Origin: Nemertoderma westbladi
Lineage: Eukaryota; Xenacoelomorpha; Nemertodermatida; Nemertodermatidae
Assembly: GCA_032718475.1 (NCBI GenBank)
Contig: JAUCBJ010006904.1
Coordinates: 1-64,000 of the forward strand
Reading direction: 5' to 3'
DNA: 64,000 nucleotides
Positions 40,382 to 51,409 of the stretch are shown one piece after another. How positions within the stretch are numbered: the first letter of the stretch is position 1; the number at the start of each line of letters is the position of its first letter. The translations under genes were made by a program, and so were the position numbers. The notes below the pieces were generated by a model, which was given only the letters and a program-made list of their open reading frames with translations, was not told the DNA's origin and did not search any database.

Positions 40382-40998
40382 TGGTAATAATTTATACAAT
40401 TAAATTAGTGTACTTATTTACGTGTATTAGTTTGTGTCAAAAACTAAATTAATTAAACAATAAAAAAAAATAATAAAATGCATAACCATTAAACATTCCA
40501 TGCATAACGCACGCACATTGCATTGTATCAAACTAAAAACAAACAGAAGATTAAATACAACAATAGAAATACCCGTATCAAAACAAAATGCACCAAATTA
40601 ATGAATTAGCAGCTACAGTACCCTACTGTACCCTGCAAACACAATGAATTAGCAGCTACCCTGCAAACACAGTGATAAACTAAATAATTATTAACTCCAA
40701 CTCTTGGAGTCACTCATCCTGTGGAAACATTTAACTAACTCGTACGTCGTAACGGTCGACACTGGATTCCCAACCCTAATATAAAGTCACCGCCGTATAA
40801 AGTTATACATTATATGCAGTTCTATCTATCTATTAACTAGACGAATATTTTCATTTTCAAATTAACAATGTTTATTTGTAAACAATAATACAGTAACATA
40901 TACAACAACACTATATTTATTATAATGTTATAAATGTTAAATTATTTATGTATTTAGTTAGCACTTGTTGATTCATCAATATCATTGAAACTTGTGTG
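40382..40998. other. Intergenic, no gene seen
   Basis: AT-rich sequence. A short AATGAATTAGCAGCTAC duplication lies near 40600-40660. Confidence 0.55.
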
Positions 40999-41808
40999 TA
41001 ATGGCGTGTAATGGCCGTGTAATGGCGTGTCATGGCCGTGTAATGACCGTGTAAGGGCGTGTAATGGCCGTGTAATGGCGTGTAATGGTCGTGTAATGGC
41101 GTGTCATGGCGTGTAATGCCCGTGTATTGGCGTGTAATGGTGTGTAATGGCCGTGTAATGATGTGTAATGGCGTGTAATGGCGTGTAATGGCCGTGTAAT
41201 GGCGTGTAATGGCCATGTAATGGCGTGTAATGACCGTGTAATGGCCGTGTAATGGCGTGTAATGGCGTGTAATGGTGTGTAATGGCCGTGTAATGGTGTG
41301 TAATGGCCGTGTAATGGCGTAAATGCCCGCGTAATGACCGTGTAATGGCCGTGTAATGGCGTGTAATGCCCGTGTAATGGAGTGTAATGGTGTGTAATGG
41401 CGTGTAATGGTGTGTAATGGTGTGTAATGGCCGTGTAATGGCGTGTAATGGCGTGTAATGGCCGTGTAATGCCCGTGTAATGGCCGTGTAATGGCGTGTA
41501 ATCGGCGTGTAATGGCCGTGTAATGACGTGTAATGGTGTGTAATGGCCGTGTAATGGTGTGTAATGGCCGATTAATGGCCGTGTAATGGCGTGTAATGCC
41601 CGCGTAATGCCCGTGTAATGGAGTATAATGGAGTGTAATGGGCATGTAATGGCATGTAATGGTATGTAATGGCCGTGTAATGGCGTGTAATGCCCGTGTA
41701 ATGGCCGTGTAATGGACGTGTAATGGCGTGTAATGCTTGTGTAATGACCGTGTAATGGCGTGTAATGGTGTATAAAATGGTGTGTAATGGCCGTGTAATG
41801 GTGTTCAC
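40999..41808. repeat. 10-11-bp minisatellite GTGTAATGGC(C)
   Basis: About 75 units alternating GTGTAATGGC and GTGTAATGGCC with T, A and C variants. Minus-strand frames rich in Ile-Thr-Arg-His-Tyr-Thr-Pro-Leu-His are repeat artefacts. Confidence 0.95.
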
Positions 41809-42423
41809 ATTCGCAGACTTCAATACCAAGACGAATTATTATATTCGGCACCTATTTATTTAAAATCGAACCACTTACCACTTCTCCATGCCACAATAAA
41901 TAGTAATCATTAATTATTAATACATTGATTCAAATGGAATAAACTGCCTGTCATAAATTAAACACGGACAGTAAGAGTAACCATGACAACATCGAGGTAG
42001 CGTATGAGGTATTTTGTGTTGTGCCGGTACCAAATTTTTCAACCGGTACAAATAATTTTATAACGGGGTAAAATAACTTTCGCTTTTGTATGATTTTCAG
42101 TCGAAATCGCAAACGCTAGAAACCTTAAAAGGGCAAAAAGTAACGGTTGCTTGGCCAGAAATTTGCCGGTACCGGTACCTGAAATACCGGCAAATGTGCC
42201 GGTACCTTCTGGTGATGGTAGAGTTCTGGTGGTGGGAAAATGTTTGGTACTAAAATGCTGTTCCTTAATAATTAATTTTAGTATTATAAGTTCTGTTAGA
42301 TTAGCAGGTTAAATTAATAAATAATATGTTGGATCCGATTAGAAATAAATAAAAGATCGATCAAAGAGATTAACAGTTCACCACATCAAATATATTCAAT
42401 CAATCAATGAACCCAATATAAAC
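41809..42423. other. Intergenic, downstream of the four-repeat gene
   Basis: Contains GGTACC/CCGGTAC inverted words at 42022-42206 (GTGCCGGTACC at both ends), which might be a small TIR element. No gene. Confidence 0.5.
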
Positions 42424-43285
42424 TCAACCGAACCCGACCGGCTTCGACCCGAATGTGTCATCGTAGCTGGGCGGCGGGGCATTGAACCCGACGGGCGCCC
42501 CCCCTCCCCCTGGGTACCCACCGAACGCCCCCTCTACAGGGGGCGCGGTGGGGGCAACCGATGACGTCATACCGTACCACCCGTAACTAAGCGACGGGTA
42601 GTAATTAGCGGCGGCGGCGGCGGCCACCCCGGGGTTCTGGAAGTACATGAACCACCAGGAGTGGGTGTCGACGGGGTAGTCGGGCCCGTTGTCCTGGTGG
42701 ACGAACTTGGCTGAGACGTCGGCGGACAGCACCGGGACCCACTGCAACCGCGCCAACTCCTGCAGCACATGGCACATCAGCGAGCGGGCCAACTCGCCCT
42801 GTCCGTCGTCCGAGAACGCGGCCCACGGGTCCCGGGACAGTTTAAACTCGTAGGAGTTCCCGTAAACTCGCTCGCGTTGGATCCCCGGCGTCCATCGCGC
42901 CGCGATGAGGCCCCGCAGAGTGTCCCGGACAACGTCCGGACCGTCGATAACCCGTAACTTATCTGTCTCGTTGAGACTCAGACAGAAGAAGGGCGTGTCG
43001 AAGGGAACGTCGCGTTTGAACACCAACACGGATTTGTCGTTGTCCTTCCGGGAGACGTCCAACGACTGGTACACGCGCCACCCCTGGGACTGTAGACGCC
43101 TCAGTAGCACACTGATGGTGTAACGGGACGCGACCGCGTCCGTGCCGTCCGCCCACCAGGGGTAGCCAGACAGTTTGAGCTCCCAACTCTTGTACTTATC
43201 CTTGTCTCCCTGGTCCCCCCGCGGCCAGCCTATCTTTATGGCGTCTCGTACGACGTACTTTATTTGTTCCGGGGCGTTTATTAAC
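42424..43285 (-). CDS. Four-repeat protein, exon 2 (C-terminal half)
   Basis: Continues the gene that starts at 44612. The acceptor is CTCAG at 43290-43286, and the exon opens GTTAATAAACGCC, giving R-L-I-N-A-P-E-Q across the junction, in line with the VINAPENV and VIDGPDVV sequences of the other repeats. It holds the rest of repeat 3 (ELKLSGYPWW, LLRRLQSQGWRVYQSLDVS) and repeat 4 (CLSLNETDKLRVIDGPD, GIQRER, YEFKLSRDPW, LQELARLQWVPVLSADVS), then a Gly/Pro/Ala-rich tail ending at TGA 42424. Exon 2 is strikingly GC-rich for this window. Similar domains occur in fungal and invertebrate proteins of unknown function. Confidence 0.85.
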
Positions 43286-43295
43286 CTGAGTTAGT

Positions 43296-43826
43296 TAGGG
43301 AACCATCCGTTGTTGGTAGACGAGGGACATTGGAATTTTAATTTATTGATTATTTATTTACTTTAAAAGTTAATAGATGTTAACAATTTAGGGAATATGC
43401 AGTTTGGGGTAGCCACACTGCCATTGGATTTCCATTGGATATTCATTATTGAAAAAAAATAATCGTAAATACAGATGGGGGGGGGGGGGGGGGGGGTTAG
43501 ACGCAAATAACAGCTGATATAAAACGGTAACCTGTTCTATTGCCATTAGTTTATTGTTTTGGTTAGAATAACGGACCGCTATAACGTGCTACTTTCCCTT
43601 TTTAAAAGATGATTTAACATTGAGACGAAATATTAATTCGCCGTAACTTTAAAATTCAACGGTTATTAAATAATAATTAAATTAAATCATAACTTGTGAG
43701 TGAGGTAAAGTAATACATTATGATACACCGGGAAGTAGAGCCCGGGTTCATTCCTGTTTGAGTACCCGAGCTCGGCGACTCAAACAGATAAACTTTTTTA
43801 ATCCGGGCAACACGGATGGTTCCCTA
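43296..43826. mobile_element. TIR element filling the intron (candidate introner)
   Basis: TAGGGAACCATCCGT at 43296-43310 and its reverse complement at 43812-43826 are perfect, and similarity continues (GTTG). The pentamer AGGTT stands at both splice junctions on the minus strand, so splicing leaves one copy. The interior holds a 20-base G run plus the dispersed repeat shared with 16487-16671, and a CTGTTTGAGT/ACTCAAACAG hairpin near 43756-43788. No ORF. Confidence 0.72.
43477..43600 (+). repeat. Dispersed repeat with G-run end (copy 2)
   Basis: A 20-base G run, then TTAGACGCAAATAACAGCTG and TTAGTTTATTGTTTTGGTTA, the same order as in copy 1 at 16671-16487. Confidence 0.65.
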
Positions 43827-43836
43827 GCAACCGAAC

Positions 43837-44612
43837 CTCAATCGATCCTGCCGATTCATAGAAACCGCGAATAAACACCCGACATCCCGATCGAACACAA
43901 ACTCCCGGTCCCATCGGAAGAAGAAGGAGTCGCAGGTTCCCTTTAGGTTGGTCGCCGTGTACAGCGTCCAGTTAAACCGACCCAGTTGGCTAAACATCTC
44001 CATAATCAATCGTCTGCAGTCGGTAGACTGCTCGTAGTCGCTGTTGTGCCACGGGTATCCGTTCAACTTAAACACGTAATCCCCGGAGTCCCCAACGTGT
44101 TGCTTCTGTATCCCTCGGGACCAAACGCTACCAATACTCTGCTGTATGACTCCTATTACATTCTCTGGGGCGTTAATAACTCGTATTTTATCGTGGCTAC
44201 TCGCTGCTAAACAGAACATAGGAAATTCTAAAGGATGTAAAGAAGTTCTCCGTTTAAAGAACCAGGTACTTTGGTCGTAATACCGAGTTAGATCGGAGGA
44301 GAGGTAGAACTCCCAGCCGATGTTCCACATGTTCTGGAATATGTTGCAAGCTAATCGACGGAAGTGGACAGCGTCTGCGGCGCCACCTAGGCCGTCGTAC
44401 ATCGGGTTGCCTCTGAGTTTAATGTGGAAGCATCCATGCAGTTCGTGTTCCTTCTGTATGCCTTTGGGCCACGCCGTCGCGACTGCCTGATGGAATGCCT
44501 CGACCTCGCGGCCACCTCCGTGTATTATTTTGAACTTATCCGGGGCCCGTAGGTTGATTGACATGTACTGGAGGTTAGGGTCAGCTGCTGGAACGCTCAC
44601 GGTTTCACCCAT
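43837..44612 (-). CDS. Four-repeat protein, exon 1 (N-terminal half)
   Basis: Starts at ATG 44612 (MGETVSVPAADPNL). Repeat 1 spans about 15-120: SINLRAPDKFKIIHGG, WPKGIQKEHE, FHIKLRGNPM, FQNMWNIGWEFYLSSDLT, STWFFKRR. Repeat 2 spans about 125-230 with the same landmarks: CLAASSHDKIRVINAPE, WSRGIQKQH, YVFKLNGYPW, LGRFNWTLYTATNLK, DSFFFRWDR. Repeat 3 starts with AVSMNRQDRLR and is cut by the intron. Each ~110-residue unit reads hydrophobic-x-DK(I/L)R-x-I then GIQ then FKL-GxPW then W-x-L-D(L/V). No signal peptide or membrane segment is seen. Function unknown; possibly a cytoplasmic or nuclear repeat protein. Confidence 0.87.
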
Positions 44613-46804
44613 TGTTAGGACAGTAGGAGATACTGAAGTTTATTATCGGTAGACTGGTAGACGTAGGCCTAATTCAATTTGCAATAGTTCCAAAATTGCG
44701 GGAATTAGTAGGTACCCTACCCCCTACCGGTACCATACAGTACTGCAGTAGCCAGTATCAATCACGAAAGGTAAAAAGACAAAGACAGAAAGAAGAATTA
44801 GTAGGCCTAACACAGTAGGTTAGGTACAGCAGTAGGCTACAGCAGTTTAATATTTGCTGTAAGGCTTCATGGAAAACACGCAACGGCGCTACAGCATAAC
44901 AGCTCTATAACCATCACCATTGGTGCAACAGCGCAACAACCTAGGATTGGTTTATTCATTCCACTATAATTCCATTGGCATGTATACATTCTTTTGCATT
45001 CTATTACCTGATTACAGCCGATGGCGCAACATTCTGACATAGCAATAAATATGCAAAACTACTGTACTATTAGGTACTATACAAGGTACTGCAGTATAAC
45101 TGAATATTAATCCTGCTGTGTAACTATAATAATGCAAGGTACTTTCTAAAAGGGATACCGACATATACCGAGCTAACAATGAATGATGAATGAAAATGAA
45201 TACCAATGCAATGTACAGATTATACAGTATGCCTACATATTCTGGCGCTTAGAAAGGATGCGGTAATCGACGAGTTCTCAACAAATAATAATAATAAAAT
45301 AATAATAAAATAAATTTGTATAGCGCCAAATTTACAATAATTAAACAGTACGCTAAGGCGCTTAAGTCACTATCTAGAGATATTGGTACATAGCGATAAA
45401 GTACGATAAACGAATATGATAAACGAATATAAGAAACTCAATTAATGCACCATAGTGCATAGTCCATAAATAAACAAAACTGCTGATATAATTACGCCAA
45501 GGTGATACCCCCGTCCCACCTACATGGAGCACGCCCTTGGGAAGGTTTACAGCGATTTTATCTTGGGGATGATTTGATTCCGTTTGGGGTTAGCGAGTGA
45601 TGACGGACCTTGTATGTTTTAGCGTAACAATATAGTAAATCTAAAAAATTTACTTTTATTTTACTCTTTTTATTTTCTTTCTCAAAAAAAATCTATGGTG
45701 CGCGGCGCCATGCGCCCCTATTGTGGATCCGCCTGACAGTTACTGATATATGGAATAATGGTAACCTGAACTTTTTAATGTTAGCAATATCCATTCCCAT
45801 TGACTCTGTGTTAAACAGGACTTGGATTAACGTGAACAGAACTAGGATTAACGTGATTGATTGCTGCTTAGTAGCAGCTTTCTCCAACTACTTTGGGTTT
45901 GACTTTTCCGTGTAGGTGTAGCCTACACGTAACATTCGCATAGCCGATGGAATGCAGTTTCACTTTCACGTAGGTAAATTGTTGCGTAGGTAGGTGCACA
46001 ATGAAATAATCAAACTAAAGCTTTAATAAAAGAATGGTAAATTTAAATATGATCAATAGATCAATATAGATGAAAGTTGTTTGGTAGTTTCTATGGGCAC
46101 GAACTACTGATGCAATACAGCAATTCAGGGTCATAACGACATGCGTCGATTATATCGGGATAATACCGACCCATACACAGCTAATACCGGACCCTGCCGA
46201 CCCGCACCGCTCCCTTACCAAGCTATAAATTGTGTATTGAATATGACTCAACCAGTAAAGATTTTATGTACAGTAGTAGTGAGTGTTCCTGTTGGTAATG
46301 TTCTCCTTTCGCCATACTGCATACAGTACAAAAATGAACTTTAGGACTTTAGTTTATAATGACCTACCGTGTACCGGTATGGTGTTGGGGTTCTGTTTTA
46401 TGTTTACCAGTACTCAGTTCTGCAGTCTTTATCATTCTGTTATTATAGTTGGCCCATAGGCCCTTCTGCCATTAGCATATATACTTCACGATTTACTGGC
46501 GTGGTGGCTGGGACTGGTTGTAAATTACCGTAACCTACGTTGTTTTACCCGCCGACTGGAAGTAAACGCATATCTTCCTGCGATATTGAAACTCTAGAAA
46601 TTAAAATATTGCTGCATTTCGTGAAGATGATGATATGCTAATCAATAACTGATGTTACAGCTAACGACTGAATGAAGAAAACTTAATTACTGGTACACTG
46701 AAGTAACTTACATTTCTGTATTTAACCAGATCAGGACTGACCCGCTAGCCTATAGGATAGCTTATTGCTGTATTGCATAACATACCATACCATAGCCACT
46801 CAAC
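44613..46804. other. Intergenic, upstream of the four-repeat gene
   Basis: Presumed promoter region of the minus-strand gene near 44613-44900; no clear core element. At 45285-45325 an AATAATAAA microsatellite is followed by TTTGTATAGCGCC and, at 45350, AAGGCGCTTAAG, a pattern seen in microsatellite-associated mobile repeats of marine invertebrates (recollection, not verified). No gene. Confidence 0.5.
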
Positions 46805-47402
46805 CGAGAGAAATCCGCCCCAATATTAGATTATTACAACAACATATCCATTGGGTAAGAAAGTGGAGGAGAGCCAGCCCGTCTCTTAATTTTTTACTTT
46901 ATATTACGCGATCAATTTTCACTCATCTCGTCATGAACCCAACATGTATGTAACCTTTTGTTAAATTTGTTGGCTATGCGTTTGCGGTTGTTTGGGCGGA
47001 GTGTGGTAGGCCTACACTTTTCACACTTAAATATTTTGGTTGTGAAATGTTACAGGGCATAGCGATCTGAGATATTTCATTTATATTTTATTATGAGAGG
47101 AAGAAGAACATACAACGTTATTTACTATGTAACAAAATAATTGTTTTCTGGTTTAACTTGGAAGCCTCCCCAAATAGTTGATATACAATTATATTTAAAA
47201 TTATTTCCATGGTCATGGTCATTCACCCGTCTTTAGTTAGAAATTTCTTTGCATGAAAGACAGTTTAGTTTAGTTTTTACTGATTTATTATCTCTTATCT
47301 GACTGGGGTAATAATAAAGGATAGGATAAATGGAAGCAAAGTGTGACAGTAACAAATATTTCCCCGTCACCCTAGCATGTCTTAAGTATATGATATATCA
47401 AA

Positions 47403-47451
47403 GGGGGAAGTTTGGATTCACTGCATAAATGCAGTTCACCAAACTTCCCCC
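47403..47451. other. Perfect-stem hairpin in 3-kb unit 1
   Basis: GGGGGAAGTTTGG pairs with CCAAACTTCCCCC (13 bp), with an inner CTGCAT-AA-ATGCAG stem. It is conserved in all three units, at 50428-50476 and 53451-53499. Confidence 0.8.
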
Positions 47452-48306
47452 GAATGCACACTGTAACTTCCCCCTTCCCACAAATATCCACTGTTGAATT
47501 AATTTGAAGCGATATAATAAGTACAAAATTGTGCGAGTTTTTAATTGTGTGGTCCAATTGTTATTTGATTTCTATTTAATATTTAAAGTGCATTTAATAT
47601 CACACTGGTTTTTAGAATATTATACTATACAACCTTATGTTTTATTAATTTACCCAATCGAAGCCTCATAAGGGCCGGTTATTTGTACGCATATCCCCTA
47701 ATGCGCTCAGTAAGGTTCAAACAACATATTAATATGAAAATAAAGTATCTGCAAAGAAAATAACCCAATACTATATAATTTGACCTTATTAAAAAATTTG
47801 CACTTTTGCACACTTATTTGTACAAATGCACTTTAGCAGATCGTAATGGTGGCTCTTATTTAACAAACTTATGTTTATCCTCTACCGATCTACGATGGTG
47901 TATGATCAAGTGTCAGTCGCTAAAAGTGTCAAAAATCCAATTTAATAAATCTGGATTTGCGATTTTGGACCATATTCATGGATATTTTAAGTCACTTTAT
48001 AGACATAAAAAGTTAAACAAATGTTACGATTATAGTTAGAAATCATTCCAAACTACATTTTAATCCAAAAAATAACATTCTACGATGAATAGAACTGGAA
48101 ATAATAGTGTTTGAAATATCGAAAAAATGTTCACTATTTAAGTGCATATTGCACTAAGTGCATATGCGTCTTTTCCAAAGTTGTATCCTATTTCACACAC
48201 TACAATCTATCCTCTATCCAATGAAAAAAGTTTCAGATTAAACGGCCCTGTAGAACCGAAGTTATTTATGTTTAAAAATAGTCACTCGAAAATTTCAAAT
48301 TCTCTT

Positions 48307-48379
48307 GCTCACATAGTCTAGTGGTTATCAATCACGTTAATGAAACCTAAGTTCGCGGGTTCGAAATCCAATATTGACC
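48307..48379 (+). other. tRNA-like segment with A and B boxes, unit 1
   Basis: TAGTCTAGTGG fits a Pol III A box, and GGTTCGAAATCC is a B box with one extra base. The other arms do not fold into a good cloverleaf. It is likely a tRNA-derived relic. Confidence 0.35.
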
Positions 48380-50427
48380 TGACCACTCTTAATTTTTTTG
48401 CAAAAAAAATTATTTTTATTTTTTCACTAAAATCGCTCTAACTTCGGTTCTGGTGGTCCAAATTCAATAAAATTGGTATATTCTTTGCCGTAATTTTTTT
48501 CTTAATCTTTTGAGAAGGGGTTATTTTTGGCCCCAAAAAAATTAAAAAAAAGGGCCAAAATAACGCGATATTTTTCGACCCTTAAAATTCGTAATTTTAA
48601 TTATATATGTTAAGATAAAAGATAGCGGAGTTAATTTGATACTTTTTACAGGTACTTTTGGCGCAATACGCTAAATTATAATGGAATAGCGATTTGTTAA
48701 AAATAAATTTTTCGTCCCTTTTTATAAATATTATATTTCACACGATCGCCTGCCGCTCCAGTTTTATAATACCTCCGGCGCTGTGATTAACGCTGTTAGA
48801 TAGATAATTTAACGCACTATAAGTCTGTATAAACAAATCTCCCGTAAGTTAAGTAGTTTTCGAGCTAGACGATTTCCCGCGAAGCAAGTTTGAAGCGCGA
48901 AATTATAATTTTGGCCCTCATTTTTTTAATATCATCCTTGGAGCAAAACCGATAGCATATTTGAATTCCCCGTATGGATATTGACTGTATAGAATGTACC
49001 TTAACCAACTAAAGGTAAAAATAAAAAATTATTCGATAAAAACTACTTTACAAATTCTGGCCCTTTTTGGCCCCTATTGCCGACATATTTTTTGTACCCC
49101 CATTCGATAGGAACGTAGCCCCAATGGTCTTCTACGAGTTTCATAAAAGAATTAGTGGATTCCTACCCGCGTTGTCGAATTAAACATTTCGGAAATAAGT
49201 TTTCCAAAAAAGACGGACAAAAACGTACAAATTTACAGCCCCTTTTTCCACCCGAAATTTTAATAAATATCTTACCCCCATTCGATACGAAGGTAGTACC
49301 ACTCTTCCCCTTTCCAACCGCGTTACTTTCGTCCCCGTACGATTAATATTAGCCGAGTTATAGCGGATCCCGCAAAGTCATTTTGTCCGTTTTTTCAACT
49401 TTGGCGGACATTTTCGGAAAAAAGGCGTGGTAATCTTTTTTGAAAAAAAAAACGAATTCACTAATTAATCCCTTCTATCGTATCCCGGCGTCGGCTAAGC
49501 AATAACCTAGGGTTTTTTCGAGCCACTGTAGAGCGCCTTTCAAAAAAAATTTTAAAATTGTCGAAAAAATGACGGTTTTTTGTCTGCCGTGTCCGTCGAA
49601 GGGTTAGATTTAATAATGTTAGAGTTGCTAATATCTTAGAATTCCGAGCCGCTCCCCTGGTGAGAAAATAAAAAAATTTGGTCAGTTCCTTCATCGAAAA
49701 GTCCCCCAGAATCCCAAGTTAACCTATATAGTTAGCGATGGCCTGCGGCTTTAGGAGCGGCCGCGGTATTCACCTCCCTCATAGCGGCCGCGGCGGTGTT
49801 GCGTCAAATGGAGAAATATTTATCCCACCGAGAGAAAGCCGCCCCAATATTAGATTATAACAACAACATATCCATTGGGTAAGAAAGTGGAGAAGAGCCA
49901 GGCATGACTCTCAATTTTTTCCTTTATATTATGCGATCAATTTTCACTCATCTCGTCATGAACACAACATGTATGTAAACTTTTGATAAATTTTTTGGCT
50001 ATGCGTTTGCGGCTGTTTGGGCGGGGTGTGGTAGGCCTACACTTTTCACACTGAAACATTTTGGTTGTGAAATGTTCAGGGCACAGCGATCAGAGATATT
50101 ATATATATATTTTATTATGAGAGGAAGAAGAACATACAACGTTATTTACTATATTATATGTAACGAAATAATTGTTTTCGGGTTTGGAAGCCTCCCCAAA
50201 TAGTTGATATACGATTATATTTAAAATTATTTCGATGGTCATGGTCATTCACTCGTCTTTAATTAGAAATTTGTTTGCATGAAAGACAGTTTAGTTTGGT
50301 TTTTACTGATTATTATCTCTTATCTGACTGGGGTAATAATAAAGGATAGGATAAATGGATGCAAAGTGTGACAGTAACAATTATTTCCCCGTCACCCTAG
50401 CATGTCGTAAGTATATGATATATCAAA

Positions 50428-50476
50428 GGGGGAAGTTTGGATTCACTGCATAAATGCAGTTCACCAAACTTCCCCC
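50428..50476. other. Hairpin in 3-kb unit 2
   Basis: Same 49-bp hairpin as in unit 1, sequence unchanged. Another TAACTTCCCCCC copy of the arm follows about 15 bp downstream. Confidence 0.8.
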
Positions 50477-51336
50477 GAATGCACACTGTAACTTCCCCCC
50501 TTCCCCCAAATATCCACTGTTGAATTAATTTGAAGCGATATAATAAGTACAAAATTGTGCGAGTTTTTAATTGTGTGGTCCATTTGTTATTTGATCTCTA
50601 TTTATTATTTAAAGTGCATTTAATATCACACTGGTTTTTAGAATATTATACTATACAACCTTATGTTTTATTAATTTACCCAATCGAAGCCTCATAAGGG
50701 CCGGTTATTTTTGTACGCATATCCCCTAATGTGCTCAGTAAGGTTTAAACAACATATTAATATGAAAATAAAGTATCTGCAAAGAAAAGAACCCAATACT
50801 ATATAATTTGACCTTATTAAAAAATTTGCACTTTTGCACACTTATTTGTACAAGTGCACTTTAGCAGATCGTAATGGTGGCTCTTATTTAACAAACTTAT
50901 GTTTATCCTCTACCGATCTACGATGGTGTATGATCAAGTGTCAGTCGCTAAAAGTGTCAAAAATCCAATTTAATAAATCTCGATATTTGCGATTTTGGAC
51001 CATATTCATGGACATTTTAAGTCACTTTATAGACATAAAAAGTTAAACAAATGTTACGATTATAGTTAGAAATCATTCCAAACTACATTTTAATCCAAAA
51101 AATAACATTCTACGATGAATAGAACTGGAAATAATAGTGTTTGAACTATCGAAAAAATGTTCACTATTTAAGTGCATTTTGCACTTAGTGCACATGCGTC
51201 TTTTCCCAAGTTTTATCCTATTTCACACACTACAATCTATCCTCTATGCAATGAAAAAAGTTTCAGATTAAACGGCCCTGTAGAACCGAAGTTATTGATG
51301 TTTAAAAATAGTCACTCGAAAATTTCAAATTCTCTT

Positions 51337-51409
51337 GGTCACATAGTCTAGTGGTTATCAATCACGTTAATGAAACCGAAGTTCGCGGGTTCGAAATCCA
51401 ATATTGACC
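51337..51409 (+). other. tRNA-like segment, unit 2
   Basis: 73 nt, the usual tRNA length, starting GGTCA and ending TGACC (5-bp acceptor-like pairing). A and B boxes as in unit 1. The D and T stems are poor, so it is not called a tRNA gene. Confidence 0.35.

Larger units (their letters stand above)
43286..43836 (-). other. Intron of the four-repeat gene (551 bp, GT-AG, phase 2)
   Basis: Donor GTTCGG (43836-43831) after ATTGAG; acceptor AACTCAG (43292-43286). Exon lengths of 776 and 862 nt sum to 1638, so the frame is kept: 545 residues plus stop. All but about 10 nt at each end is a TIR element. Confidence 0.85.
46805..49828. repeat. ~3.02-kb tandem unit, copy 1 (most diverged)
   Basis: Begins CGAGAGAAATCCGCCCCAAT and ends with TTTATCCCAC. 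It aligns along its full length with the next two units but has more substitutions and small indels. It contains a 49-bp hairpin, Pol III-like boxes, an AGAACCGAAGTT / AACTTCGGTTCT inversion (48253, 48432), a duplicated AGCGGCCGCGG block near its right end, and only short open frames (63 codons at most identical between copies), so probably non-coding. Confidence 0.92.

Noticed and set aside
40058-40452. Glycine-rich and proline-rich proteins
   Set aside because: Translations of G/C homopolymer runs in a tandem repeat.
40920-41851. Thr/His/Tyr/Pro repeat proteins
   Set aside because: Translations of the 10-11-bp GTGTAATGGC array in overlapping frames.
45285-45370. Named SINE or Helitron end
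   Set aside because: The microsatellite plus TATAGCGCC pattern is suggestive, but I cannot define ends or a family.
48307-48379. Functional tRNA gene
   Set aside because: D, anticodon and T stems do not pair, and the B box has an extra base.
49155-49346. Conserved 63-codon ORF in all three 3-kb units
   Set aside because: Its conservation is no greater than that of flanking non-coding sequence; low-complexity composition, no family.
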